Positions 1 through 6,777 of a stretch of 7,652 nucleotides of DNA are shown piece by piece; position 1 is the stretch's first letter, and the number at the start of each line of letters is the position of its first letter. The notes under the pieces are model-generated. The model was not told the origin of the DNA, ran no database searches, and worked only from the letters and a program-made list of their open reading frames with translations. The stretch is from Betaproteobacteria bacterium (GTDB lineage: Bacteria; Pseudomonadota; Gammaproteobacteria; Burkholderiales; Gallionellaceae). Made by a program: the position numbers and the translations under genes. Location: contig JAGWMH010000083.1 of NCBI GenBank assembly GCA_028871775.1, forward strand, positions 1 through 7,652, given 5' to 3'.

Positions 1-250
1 TGATGCGCCGGCAGGCAACCATACCTTTGGGGTTGAGGGTGAAATGATAAGCCACTCCGGCATCGGACACCCGGATGGTGATGAGCTTGCCCTGCAGGGG
101 TTGCATCACTTCCGAGCGCAGTGTATCGCCCAGTGCTAGATTAACCGCCTGGACAAACAGCAGGGTCTGCGGATACTTGGGCAGCACGGACAAAACATCG
201 CTGACTGGCTTGGGCAGAATGAAGGGCTGTTTTTTCATAATATTTGCCAT
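1..250 (-). CDS. ubiT: UbiT, SCP2-domain accessory factor of O2-independent ubiquinone synthesis (partial)
   Basis: Only the first 83 codons are present; the gene runs off the window edge. The protein starts MANIMKKQPFILPKPVSDVL and continues through a stretch around residues 45-75 (LRSEVMQPLQGKLITIRVSD, then AYHFTL) that resembles the lipid-binding SCP2 fold of E. coli UbiT (YhbT). UbiT is known to be needed, with UbiU and UbiV, for ubiquinone synthesis without oxygen, probably by binding the hydrophobic intermediates. The position directly downstream of ubiV on the same strand supports the assignment more than the sequence alone. The start at 250 is the first ATG in frame; a second ATG five codons in (238) is possible, and neither has a strong Shine-Dalgarno sequence. 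There is a 66-bp gap to ubiV, so it may be co-transcribed or have its own promoter. Confidence 0.82.
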   Translation of the reverse strand, partial: MANIMKKQPFILPKPVSDVLSVLPKYPQTLLFVQAVNLALGDTLRSEVMQPLQGKLITIRVSDAGVAYHFTLNPKGMVACRRI

Positions 251-274
251 GCAGGTATCTTTTCAGGGCGCTCC

Positions 275-303
275 GTTATTGGCGGATAATTATAATCTTT
301 CAA
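275..303 (-). promoter_or_regulatory. possible sigma-70 promoter for ubiT
   Basis: On the minus strand a TTGAAA (303-298) is followed after 17 bases by AATAAC (280-275), a fair -35/-10 pair that would start transcription about 18 bases before the ubiT ATG. A TATAAT also occurs at 294-289 but has no usable -35. The AT-rich gap between ubiV and ubiT could hold a promoter, but read-through from ubiU-ubiV is equally likely. Confidence 0.22.
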
Positions 304-316
304 TCATCGCGGCGTC

Positions 317-1228
317 TCATTCATGTTGCATGGCGCTGGCCAAGAACATCTGTTCCATCCCCGGACGCCCATGCCAGTAGCCGTTGCAGGCTGCTTCCGG
401 CATCATGCTCTCCATTTGCTGCGTGGCGTTCTCTGGGCTTATCCGCTGCTCCAGGCGGTCGCGGAACAGGCGGATAATTTCCGCGGTGTGTTCGGATTGC
501 GGGCTGATGCGCACTACATCCACACCGGCCTTCCGGAGTGAATCAAGATCGCCGATCAGGTTGTACACCAGAGCAGACTGGGTCTGGGTGCCGTTGATCA
601 CCAGGAACGGCTTGCCTTCCCGGGTGCGCATGGTCTTGCCGTTAGGGTCATCAATGCACAGGAAGCGGCAGTCGTCCTTGGGCAGGTTGTGAAAGCGCGC
701 GGTGAAACAGCGCGAAGAAAAAGCCAGCGGCAGTCTGCCGTAGGAGAACACTTCCGTTTCCACTCCCGCCGGCCGCGATTGTTGCAGCGGCTGCAGCGCT
801 TCGTGCGACATTTCCACCGGCATGACCCAGCGCCGGGCGCCGAGAGACGCCACCAGATGCAAGGTCTGCGGGTTGTAGATATTGAGGTAAGGCCCGGCAA
901 TGAAAGGCATACGGCCCGCCAGGCGGTGCACGGCCCCCATGTCATTGGCTTCCACCGCGAAATTGCTGTTTTCCGCAATCCTGCGCAGGGTCTTCAGGTC
1001 GGACTCGGATTCGATCAATGTCAGGGTGGAGAGAACCACTTCCTTGCCGGCGGCAGCAAGCATTTTCGCCACTTCCAGCCAGTCTGACAGGCGCATGATA
1101 TGGCGCCGTGAGCAAACCGTTTCTCCGAGATAAACGATATCTACCGGAGCAGCGGCGATCCCCTCATAGAATTTCTGCAGCTTCTCCTGCGTCCAGTAGT
1201 AAAGAACGGGGCCGAGCGCAAGTTTCAT
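317..1228 (-). CDS. ubiV: UbiV, U32-family Fe-S protein of O2-independent ubiquinone hydroxylation
   Basis: This 303-residue protein matches E. coli UbiV (YhbV, about 292 residues) along its whole length. Shared segments include the start MKLALGPVLYYW, the block YLGETVCSRR, the central RRWVMPVEMS, and the end CNGYW. UbiV forms a soluble complex with UbiU that carries out ring hydroxylations of ubiquinone synthesis without O2. The four cysteines matching the [4Fe-4S] ligands of E. coli UbiV (C39, C180, C193, C197) are present as C39, C174, C187 and C191, with the same CX12CX3C spacing. The reading frame is open further upstream, to 1339, but the ATG at 1228 is chosen because it gives the family N-terminus and overlaps the ubiU stop as ATGA, typical of translational coupling. 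An ATG two codons earlier (1234) is the alternative. It is intact and lies in the yhcC-ubiU-ubiV-ubiT string. Confidence 0.95.
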   Translation of the reverse strand: MKLALGPVLYYWTQEKLQKFYEGIAAAPVDIVYLGETVCSRRHIMRLSDWLEVAKMLAAAGKEVVLSTLTLIESESDLKTLRRIAENSNFAVEANDMGAVHRLAGRMPFIAGPYLNIYNPQTLHLVASLGARRWVMPVEMSHEALQPLQQSRPAGVETEVFSYGRLPLAFSSRCFTARFHNLPKDDCRFLCIDDPNGKTMRTREGKPFLVINGTQTQSALVYNLIGDLDSLRKAGVDVVRISPQSEHTAEIIRLFRDRLEQRISPENATQQMESMMPEAACNGYWHGRPGMEQMFLASAMQHE

Positions 1229-2238
1229 TTCCATGGCCGATGATAAGCGCCCAGGGTGTGTTGCTGGCCTTCGGAGATTTTGCCCAGTTCGGCAGTCCAT
1301 GCGGGCTTGACGGAAAAGCCTTGCGGGTTTTTCATGCACTGGTCGATCGCTTCGCGCCAGATGCGGGTGACCTGCCCCACATAGGCAGGGCTTCTCTGCC
1401 GCCCTTCGATCTTGAGGCCGCGCACCTTAATGCGCAGCAGTTCCGGCAGCAATTCCAGGGTGTTCAGGCTGGTCGGTTCTTCCATGGTGTAGTAGGTTTC
1501 TCCTTCCACCTCGAAGCGCCCCTTGCACAGGGTGGGATAACCTGCATTTTCATCATCGGCGTAGCGGTCGATGAGCACGCCGTTGAGGCGCGATTCCAGG
1601 CCCTTGGCGGTTTTCTGCCAGCGCACTGCCTTGGGCGGCGAGCATACGCCACAGTTGTTGGGGGATTCGCCCGTGACATAGGAAGAAAGGGAGCAACGTC
1701 CTTCGGCCATGACGCACAATCCGCCGAAGCCGAATAGCTCAAGCTCCACGGGTGTGCCGGCGGCCAGTTCCTCGACTTGGGCAAATGACAGCACACGCGG
1801 CAATACCGCACGGCGGATGCCGAAATGCTCATGGTAGAAATTGATCGCCTCGTAATTGGTGGCGGAGCCCTGCACCGAAAGATGGAGGTGCAACTGGGGG
1901 TGGGTTTTCATGGCATATTGCATGAGGCCGGGGTCGGCCAGGATGATTGCATCCATGCCAATGTCGGCGGCTTGGTCTATCGCCTTCTCCCAGCGTTCCC
2001 AGCCATGCGCCTGGGGGTAGGTATTGAGCGCAAGAAATACTTTTGCGCTTTTTGCATGCGCATATGCTACGCCTGCACGCGCATTTGCCGCATCGAAATT
2101 CAGCCCGGTGAAGTTGCGGGCGTTGGTGTCATCGCGAAAGCCGATGTAAACGCTGTCCGCACCGCAGTCCACGGCAACCTTAAGCGCCGGCAGGCTGCCA
2201 GCCGGGCAGACCAGTTCCAGTTTGTATTCAGGCGGCAT
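1225..2238 (-). CDS. ubiU: UbiU, U32-family Fe-S protein of O2-independent ubiquinone hydroxylation
   Basis: This 337-residue protein is close to E. coli UbiU (YhbU, 331 residues). Shared blocks include ELVCPAGSLPALK near the start, DDTNARNFTGLNF, ENAGYPTLCKGR, EEPTSLNTLELLPELL and KIEGRQRSPAYV. UbiU pairs with UbiV to hydroxylate the ubiquinone ring without oxygen. Cysteines C175, C182, C199 and C238 correspond to the E. coli cluster ligands C169, C176, C193 and C232, each with a +6 offset. A further cysteine, C196, sits three residues before C199 (NNCGVC), where the E. coli protein has a valine as I recall it. The start at 2238 is chosen because it gives the family N-terminus. The open frame extends to 2274, but that extension would lie inside yhcC. 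The start overlaps the yhcC end by 11 bases, with an AGGA about 11 bases upstream, and the stop overlaps the ubiV start as ATGA. Confidence 0.96.
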   Translation of the reverse strand: MPPEYKLELVCPAGSLPALKVAVDCGADSVYIGFRDDTNARNFTGLNFDAANARAGVAYAHAKSAKVFLALNTYPQAHGWERWEKAIDQAADIGMDAIILADPGLMQYAMKTHPQLHLHLSVQGSATNYEAINFYHEHFGIRRAVLPRVLSFAQVEELAAGTPVELELFGFGGLCVMAEGRCSLSSYVTGESPNNCGVCSPPKAVRWQKTAKGLESRLNGVLIDRYADDENAGYPTLCKGRFEVEGETYYTMEEPTSLNTLELLPELLRIKVRGLKIEGRQRSPAYVGQVTRIWREAIDQCMKNPQGFSVKPAWTAELGKISEGQQHTLGAYHRPWK

Positions 2239-3181
2239 AAGGAATCTTTTCCTGAGTATGTGATAGCTTGGCAAATTCGCCTTGGCGATGGCCGCGGCGT
2301 TTCAGTTCCAACTCGATTCCATTCAGGATATTCCACTTTTGCGAACACCAGGAGGGGGCGAGCAATATATCCTTTGATGCAGTACCGGTGATGCGGTGGT
2401 ATACGATATGAGGCGGTGTGCGCTCGATCAGATCAGCCGCAATCCGGATGTAGTCGGCCATTTCCAGCGGCTGATATTCGCCGCGCCGCCACTCGGCGGC
2501 CAGCACGGTATTTTTGACCACATGCAGCGGGTGTATTTTAAGGCCGTCCGTTCCCAGGGCCAGCACGGTATCGAGCGAGGCGTGGTAATGGCGCTCCGTT
2601 TCTCCGGGCAGGCCGATGATCAGGTGAGTGCATACCGGGATGCCGCATTCCCTTGCGGCGATTACCGTTTTTTCATATTCCTTCAGGCCATGGCCGCGGT
2701 TCACCCGCTTGAGGGTTTCGTCAAAGGCTGATTGCAAGCCGAGTTCCAGCCATACCACCAATACGCGACGCTGATAACTTACCAGCAAATCCAGCACCGC
2801 TTCGGGAACGCAGTCAGGGCGCGTGCCGATGGACAGGCCTGCCATATCCGGCTCGGACAATGCCTCTTCATAGAGTGCTGCCAGTGCGGTCACATCGGCG
2901 TAGGTGTTGGTATAGGCCTGAAAATAGGCAAGGAAGCGGCGTGCCCGGGTGCGCTTTCCGATGGCGTGTTTGCCGCTTCTGATTTGTTCGGAAAGCGAAG
3001 GCGGGGTGCGCCCGTTGGGGCTGAAAGAGGCATTGTTGCAGAAGGTGCATCCCCCCATCCCCTTGACACCATCGCGGTTGGGGCAGGTAAGGCCGGCATC
3101 GAGCGCGATTTTATGCACCCGCTCGCCATGCTGCTGCAACATGTGTTGCCCGAAGGTAAGGATATAGTCAGAGAGTGCCAT
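2228..3181 (-). CDS. yhcC: YhcC-family radical SAM protein
   Basis: This 317-residue protein matches the YhcC radical SAM family (E. coli YhcC, about 309 residues) end to end. The cluster-binding cysteines are C33, C45 and C48 in [16 protein letters not shown]. This CX11CX2C spacing is characteristic of the family and differs from the common CX3CX2C motif. Other family blocks are [68 protein letters not shown] and [15 protein letters not shown]. The exact reaction of YhcC is not established to my knowledge. The start at 3181 has a GGA about six bases upstream and gives the family N-terminus. It is the first gene of the string and overlaps ubiU by 11 bases. That suggests co-expression with the ubiquinone genes; a role in that pathway would be inference only. 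Confidence 0.93.
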   Translation of the reverse strand: MALSDYILTFGQHMLQQHGERVHKIALDAGLTCPNRDGVKGMGGCTFCNNASFSPNGRTPPSLSEQIRSGKHAIGKRTRARRFLAYFQAYTNTYADVTALAALYEEALSEPDMAGLSIGTRPDCVPEAVLDLLVSYQRRVLVVWLELGLQSAFDETLKRVNRGHGLKEYEKTVIAARECGIPVCTHLIIGLPGETERHYHASLDTVLALGTDGLKIHPLHVVKNTVLAAEWRRGEYQPLEMADYIRIAADLIERTPPHIVYHRITGTASKDILLAPSWCSQKWNILNGIELELKRRGHRQGEFAKLSHTQEKIPYAA

Positions 3182-3362
3182 TGATCCGGCGCAGTTCTGG
3201 AGTGGTGAGCGGAATAAGAGTGCCCGCGAATATACCCGTCAGGGGTGGCAAAGTGCCTGTCAGTGGTTGCCATTCGACCACGGAAATCCCCGTATGGGTG
3301 AGGCGGGTTACACCACCTGCTGCCTCGATGGCGCAACCTGTTTTTTTCGATGCCTGATCCAT
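3168..3362 (-). pseudogene. possible decayed YdaS/Cro-like helix-turn-helix frame
   Basis: A 64-codon open frame on the minus strand ends 14 bases inside yhcC. Its first part (MDQASKK, then [21 protein letters not shown]) resembles the N-terminus of YdaS/Cro-type regulators, which commonly read like AIEAAGGxxxLAxxLGIS followed by a tryptophan. Near the end, TTPELRRI resembles the family's closing ELRPD segment. The middle ([19 protein letters not shown]) does not look like the recognition-helix region, and the alignment seems one residue short before GIS, so this may be a degraded copy. It has no clear Shine-Dalgarno sequence. A chance resemblance is a real alternative. Confidence 0.28.
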
Positions 3363-3599
3363 TTGTTAATCTTGAGACGTATTTCGGGTAAGGATTAATG
3401 CGTTACACCACACAACCACTGGCGGCTTGCTGCCAGCAGCAGTCCCGCACGAACTTCGAATGAATGCAACGCCAATAGTTCCGTCATGATCTGAGCAAAC
3501 CCGGCTTAGGGGAATGGCTTAGCTGGAATTCGATATGGAATTTATGAGCGATGGAACTGGCTAAATTCATGCTGTTTCAGAAGTGCTATTTTACACAAA
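3363..3599. other. intergenic region between sco-like and yhcC genes
   Basis: Together with the doubtful frame at 3168-3362, this leaves more than 400 bases without a firm gene. I see a direct repeat of GGCTTAG at 3503-3509 and 3516-3522, and several GGAAT-containing words between 3511 and 3548. A 30-codon minus-strand frame (3395-3487) has no ribosome binding site. The promoter for the yhcC-ubiUVT string should lie here or in 3182-3362, but no convincing -35/-10 pair or FNR box could be picked out by eye. No hairpin followed by a T-run was found for the sco-like gene that ends at 3600. Confidence 0.5.
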
Positions 3600-4205
3600 T
3601 CAGTTAAGCAATAGCTTAATATCATGCACAAGGGCATCCACCCCTTGCCCATAAGCCGCGTGCAGGCGCAATCTTCCGGACTGGTCATAAATGTAGGTTC
3701 CGACCGAATGGTCCAGTGTGTAATTGCCGGGACTCTTGCCCGGCTCCTTGCTATAAAAGAGGCGGTATTCCTTGGCGGTTGCGGCAATTTGTGCCGGTGT
3801 ACCATAGAGTCCAATAAATTTTGGATTAAACGAAGGAACAAATTGGGCCAGGAGCGCCTGGGTATCGCGCTCTGGATCCAGGGTTATGAACAGAACCTGT
3901 ACCTTTTCAGCGTCGGGACCGAGGCGTTTCATTACACGCGCCAGTTCCATCAGTGTATTCGGGCAAGCCTCGGGGCAATGCGTATATCCGAAAAACAATA
4001 CAACGACCTTACCCTTGAAGTCGGATAATGTCCGCGATTGCCCCAGATGATCGGTCAACCGAAAATCTTTTCCGGAATCGATCCCGCTAACATCAGTGGA
4101 CTTGAACGGTTGCGCCTCCGGCTGTTTGCAACCAAATAGGGACGCTATGGCCAGACTCACAAGTAAAAGCTTTAGGAACTGTTTAAAGAATGCTGCTCTT
4201 GCCAT
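3600..4205 (-). CDS. Sco1/SenC/PrrC-family copper chaperone lipoprotein
   Basis: This 201-residue protein belongs to the Sco1/SenC family, thioredoxin-fold proteins that deliver copper to the CuA site of terminal oxidases or act as periplasmic thiol reductases. The copper ligands are visible: C77 and C81 in GYTHCPEACPNT and H166 in YTLDHSVGTY. The N-terminus has basic residues, a hydrophobic stretch (LLLVSLAIASLFG) and C26 in a lipobox-like LFGC, so it is probably a lipoprotein facing the periplasm. FITLDPERDT and the Sco-type ending are also present. The start at 4205 gives the best signal peptide; the frame is open to 4274 but that extension is unlike the family. No good Shine-Dalgarno sequence precedes 4205 (GGAG lies 16 bases upstream), so the start is less certain than the function. 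The gene stands alone on its strand. Confidence 0.92.
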   Translation of the reverse strand: MARAAFFKQFLKLLLVSLAIASLFGCKQPEAQPFKSTDVSGIDSGKDFRLTDHLGQSRTLSDFKGKVVVLFFGYTHCPEACPNTLMELARVMKRLGPDAEKVQVLFITLDPERDTQALLAQFVPSFNPKFIGLYGTPAQIAATAKEYRLFYSKEPGKSPGNYTLDHSVGTYIYDQSGRLRLHAAYGQGVDALVHDIKLLLN

Positions 4206-4324
4206 GACGTTGCCGCGCTCGCTCCGGGTTCTCCAAAATATAAATTTTATACATTGCCAGCAACACCGCCGCAAATATTCCGTCAGATAACTGTATTGAG
4301 CTGTTCCCTGCGCTGGCGCGCCAC

Positions 4325-4330
4325 TATAAT
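4325..4330 (+). promoter_or_regulatory. possible -10 element upstream of sirB2-like gene
   Basis: A perfect TATAAT lies about 65 bases before the SirB2-family gene. The best-spaced -35 (TGTTCC at 4302-4307, spacer 17) is poor, and TTGAGC at 4296 is too far away. This is weak support for a promoter in the divergent region between the sco-like and sirB2-like genes. Confidence 0.22.
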
Positions 4331-4395
4331 GTCGATATATTTAAACCGCAAGGCGGCTTACACGGACCTTATACGCGATCAGGAATTTATTGCCC

Positions 4396-4782
4396 ATGAA
4401 CTTGTTACTGGTAAAAAACATTCACATTACTTGTGTGGCGTCGAGCTACACGTTGTTCTTTTTGCGCGGAGTGTGGCTGATCCAGGGCTCGCCCAGACTA
4501 CGCCAGCGCTGGGTGAAGATTGTCCCGCATATGGTGGATACGCTATTGTTGGCAAGCGCTATTACGCTCGCCATCGGCATCCGGCAATACCCCGGCGTGG
4601 ATGCCTGGCTTACCGCCAAAGTGGTCGGCCTGTTGTTCTACATCGGGCTTGGCATGATGGCATTCCGTTTTGGCAAAACCATGCGCGCAAGAATCTCGGC
4701 ATGGGTGGCGGCGCAACTGGTATTTTTCTACATCGTGGCGGTCGCGCTCACACACAATCCGCTGCCTCTTTCCGCGCTGTAG
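4396..4782 (+). CDS. SirB2-family inner-membrane protein
   Basis: This 128-residue, very hydrophobic protein resembles the SirB2 family (for example E. coli YchQ, about 130 residues). About four membrane helices can be seen: residues 2-27 (LLLVKNIHITCVASSYTLFF), 46-66 (around VDTLLLASAITLAIGI), 73-95 (AWLTAKVVGLLFYIGLGMMA) and 103-121 (ISAWVAAQLVFFYIVAVAL). The family's molecular role is unknown; the name comes from an old link to Salmonella invasion gene regulation. The ATG at 4396 is used here, but a TTG at 4390 lies five bases after AGGA (4381-4384), which is better spaced than the 11 bases to the ATG, so the protein may start two residues earlier. It converges with the vasI-like gene, with only 10 bases between the stops and no terminator visible there. 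Confidence 0.85.
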   Translation: MNLLLVKNIHITCVASSYTLFFLRGVWLIQGSPRLRQRWVKIVPHMVDTLLLASAITLAIGIRQYPGVDAWLTAKVVGLLFYIGLGMMAFRFGKTMRARISAWVAAQLVFFYIVAVALTHNPLPLSAL

Positions 4783-4792
4783 TTTGGCAGGT

Positions 4793-5347
4793 CTATTTTC
4801 CCCAGCATGCCTTGGCAAGTTGCGGCAAGTAAGCGGATAAGCCAGCAACGGCGAACTCGGCTTGTGCGGGTGCGCTGCCGAAGGGAGTGAATTCGAATAT
4901 AAATTTCTGTGCCTGGGCGAGTTGTTTGATCAGTGCCGCTGCGTCACGGGCGGAAACCGTCGCATTGGTTATTTCGCGCCAGCGCTGAGTGAAGGGTTTA
5001 TTACCGTCAAGCCGGAGTTGCACGATTTGCTGGTCAACCACGGTAACCTCCAGCGCCATCCCCGTTTCAACGTAAAGAGCTGCTTTTCCGTTTACGCACT
5101 GAATGGTCAGGGCGGGGACAGAAGTTTTCATCCAGCCCTTTACCGCCTTTTCTGCCTTAAGCGATAGAACCAAAGATTCTTCACCCCCCGGTAGTGCAGG
5201 CGAGGCCTGCCACTTGCCGAACGATAGCGGTGCGGTTTCAGCAGCAACCGGAGCAGCGCAAGCACAAGTCAACAAGAGGGTAAACCCTATAACAGGTGTA
5301 CAGGCCACTATTTGTTCGCAGCGTCCCCAAATATGGTCGAAATGCAC
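4793..5347 (-). CDS. secreted VasI/TagO-like domain protein
   Basis: This 184-residue protein starts with GTG, supported by GAGGA eight bases upstream. The N-terminus carries a hydrophobic segment (residues 17-33, TPVIGFTLLLTCACAAP) and a likely signal peptidase I site after VAA (residue 36), so it is probably periplasmic. The rest resembles the VasI/TagO domain known from accessory proteins of type VI secretion. The pattern is a WQ near the start of the domain, LVLSLKAE, a single cysteine in ALTIQCVNGKAALYV, the block VQLRLDGNKPFTQRW, then IKQLAQAQKFIFEFTPF and a final leucine-rich segment ending in cysteine (AKACWG). No other type VI gene is in view, so a secretion role cannot be assumed. 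The IS110-family element ends about 60 bases upstream and may lie within or near its promoter. Confidence 0.68.
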   Translation of the reverse strand: MHFDHIWGRCEQIVACTPVIGFTLLLTCACAAPVAAETAPLSFGKWQASPALPGGEESLVLSLKAEKAVKGWMKTSVPALTIQCVNGKAALYVETGMALEVTVVDQQIVQLRLDGNKPFTQRWREITNATVSARDAAALIKQLAQAQKFIFEFTPFGSAPAQAEFAVAGLSAYLPQLAKACWGK

Positions 5348-5408
5348 CTAATAAATCCTCAGCTTTTCGAAAGAAGTTCAGTGTACCGCAAGAAAGTGCG
5401 ACTTTGAA

Positions 5409-5419
5409 CTGAAAATCAT
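5409..5419 (+). repeat. candidate left subterminal inverted repeat of IS110 element
   Basis: CTGAAAATCAT here pairs with the reverse complement of 6778-6788 (CTTCAAATCAT), 9 of 11 identical, including a run of seven. Length and placement fit IS1111-type subterminal repeats, but a match of this size could arise by chance in the space searched. Confidence 0.4.
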
Positions 5420-5425
5420 CTAGCC

Positions 5426-5492
5426 GGCCTCCCACCGCCGGTGGCGGTGGGGTTAAAGTGAGTTTGCGAACTTGCTCTAACCACAGGAGGCC
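5426..5492 (+). promoter_or_regulatory. folded leader that can sequester the transposase ribosome binding site
   Basis: Three nested pairings are visible. An outer stem joins GGCCTCC (5426-5432) to GGAGGCC (5486-5492), and the second strand contains the AGGAGG ribosome binding site of the transposase (5485-5490). Inside it is a perfect 9-bp hairpin, CCCACCGCC (5431-5439) with GGCGGTGGG (5443-5451). Next comes a second hairpin closed by GGTTA (5451-5455) and TAACC (5478-5482), with an inner AGTT/AACT (5461-5464 with 5469-5472). The outer stem and first hairpin share two bases, so one must shorten when both form. The fold would limit transposase translation from read-through RNA. It could also be part of an element-encoded RNA. 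Confidence 0.6.
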
Positions 5493-5495
5493 GAA

Positions 5496-6500
5496 ATGAA
5501 GTACAGCGGAATTGATTTGCATTCGAACAACAGCGTGGTGACGGTGACGGACGAAGAAGATCGCGTGGTGGCGGAGAAGCGGCTGCCGAATGACCTGACA
5601 AGGATCGTTGGGTTTCTGTTGCCATGGCGTGATGAATTGGCAGCAGTTATCGTCGAGTCCACCTACAACTGGTACTGGCTGGTGCAGGAGGCGGGATTTG
5701 TGTTGAAACTGGCCAACACCGGTGCCATCAAGAAATACGATGGCCTCAAGCACAGCGGCGACGAGGCCGATGCACGGCAACTGGCGCACCTGCTGCGGCT
5801 GGGCATCCTGCCCACCGGCACTATCCTGCCACGGGAACATCGGGCGATACGCGATCTGGCCAGAAAGCGCATGCAACTGGTGCGCAGCCGCACCAGCCAC
5901 ATACTCGCCATTGAGAACATTGCAGCACGGCAACGTGGAATGAAAATCAGCAGCAACCAGATCAAGAAACTGACTGCCGATGAGGTTGATCAAATGCCAT
6001 TCCTGGAGGACGTAGGGCTGGCGATCAAAAGCAACCTCGCTGTGGTCATCACCTTGGGTGAGCAAATCGACCTGCTGGAAAAGCGTCTGCTAGAAGACAT
6101 GAGTGAGCGGCCTGAATACAGCTTATTGACCAGCGTACCGGGAATCGGGCGCATATTGGCCAGCATCATCCTACTGGAGACCGGCCCCATCGGCCGCTTT
6201 GCGACCGTGGGCAACTTTGCTTCGTATGCGCGCTGCGTCGATAGCCAGCACATGAGCAACGGCAAGAAGAAAGGTGAAGGCAACACCAGGAACGGCAACA
6301 AGTATCTGTCTTGGGCTTTTGTCGAAGCGGCCTACTGTGCGCAGCGCTTCTGCGCCGAGGCCAGGCGGTTTTACGAACGCAAGAAAGCGAAGACGAATAC
6401 GGCGGTTGCCACCAAGGCGCTGGCGCACAAACTGGCGCGGGCGTGTTATCACATGCTGAAGGAGAACAAACCCTTCGATGTGACGCGCTGCTTTGCATGA
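5496..6500 (+). CDS. IS110-family DEDD transposase
   Basis: This 334-residue protein is a complete IS110-family transposase (recombinase). The N-terminal RuvC-like DEDD domain shows D7 (GIDLHSNN), E54 (VESTYNW), D89 and D92 (KHSGDEADARQLAHLL). The middle, about residues 110-205, is helical. The C-terminal Transposase_20 region has LLTSVPGIGRILASIIL (about 210-226), then GNFASYARC and S254 in MSNGKKKGEGNTRNGNKYL, the likely place of the catalytic serine. These enzymes act with an element-encoded bridge/seek RNA that pairs with donor and target. The ATG at 5496 is five bases after AGGAGG. No frameshift or stop is seen and all expected catalytic residues are present, so it is probably active. 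It lies between, and is unrelated to, the neighbouring host genes. Confidence 0.96.
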   Translation: MKYSGIDLHSNNSVVTVTDEEDRVVAEKRLPNDLTRIVGFLLPWRDELAAVIVESTYNWYWLVQEAGFVLKLANTGAIKKYDGLKHSGDEADARQLAHLLRLGILPTGTILPREHRAIRDLARKRMQLVRSRTSHILAIENIAARQRGMKISSNQIKKLTADEVDQMPFLEDVGLAIKSNLAVVITLGEQIDLLEKRLLEDMSERPEYSLLTSVPGIGRILASIILLETGPIGRFATVGNFASYARCVDSQHMSNGKKKGEGNTRNGNKYLSWAFVEAAYCAQRFCAEARRFYERKKAKTNTAVATKALAHKLARACYHMLKENKPFDVTRCFA

Positions 6501-6777
6501 GTTACGACGGCAACGGCAAGCCCGGCAAAGGGTCTGGAGCACCAGCCACGAAACTGAATGGGATGCCGTTCGCCGTCGCCTGTGCAGTAAACGGATCGCC
6601 TGCAACGCGAGCCAGCGAGGGGTTGGCACCGAAAGTCGGCAGCCACGAAAGCTGTGATAGCCATTGGACGCGAAGCGGCACCAACGTTCTTCTGGGGCGG
6701 CAAAGCCGCCAGGGCGGAAGCAGAATACCGCTGATCGCTTGATCCTGATGGGTGACTGGCGCGATTCGTTCGCAGCC
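6501..6777 (+). ncRNA. candidate bridge/seek RNA region downstream of transposase
   Basis: The 277 bases between the transposase stop and the candidate right repeat contain no plausible gene. A plus frame continuing through them (for example GNGKPGKGSGAP) has low-complexity composition and no proper start. Several stems are visible, the clearest being GGCGGC (6696-6701), a three-base AAA loop, and GCCGCC (6705-6710). In IS1111-type elements this position encodes the guide RNA. A 7-base word AACTGAA (6552-6558) recurs at the left end (5407-5413), and AGCCAT (6659-6664) recurs at the right end (6774-6779). Such words could be donor-pairing segments, but matches this short may be chance. The RNA ends cannot be placed by eye. 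Confidence 0.3.

Noticed and set aside
689..1087. Plus-strand frame of 132 codons inside ubiV
   Set aside because: It lies antisense to the well-supported ubiV gene, resembles no family and is rich in H/R/Q as expected from an antisense shadow.
1108..2391. Two long plus-strand frames (1108-1737 and 1825-2391)
   Set aside because: Both are antisense to ubiU and the end of yhcC, which match known families over their full lengths.
3371..3384. TTGAG-N4-ATTTC as a possible FNR site upstream of yhcC
   Set aside because: Only the left half is close to consensus; the right half matches poorly.
3395..3487. 30-codon minus-strand frame starting MTELLALHSFEV
   Set aside because: No Shine-Dalgarno sequence, very short and with no similarity I recognise. 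It could be a gene fragment but cannot be supported.
3503..3522. Direct repeat GGCTTAG with six bases between copies
   Set aside because: Only two short copies in a non-coding stretch; not enough for an operator or array.
5238..6065. Minus-strand frame of 275 codons spanning vasI and the transposase
   Set aside because: It is antisense to the transposase and overlaps the vasI-like start out of frame. No family similarity.
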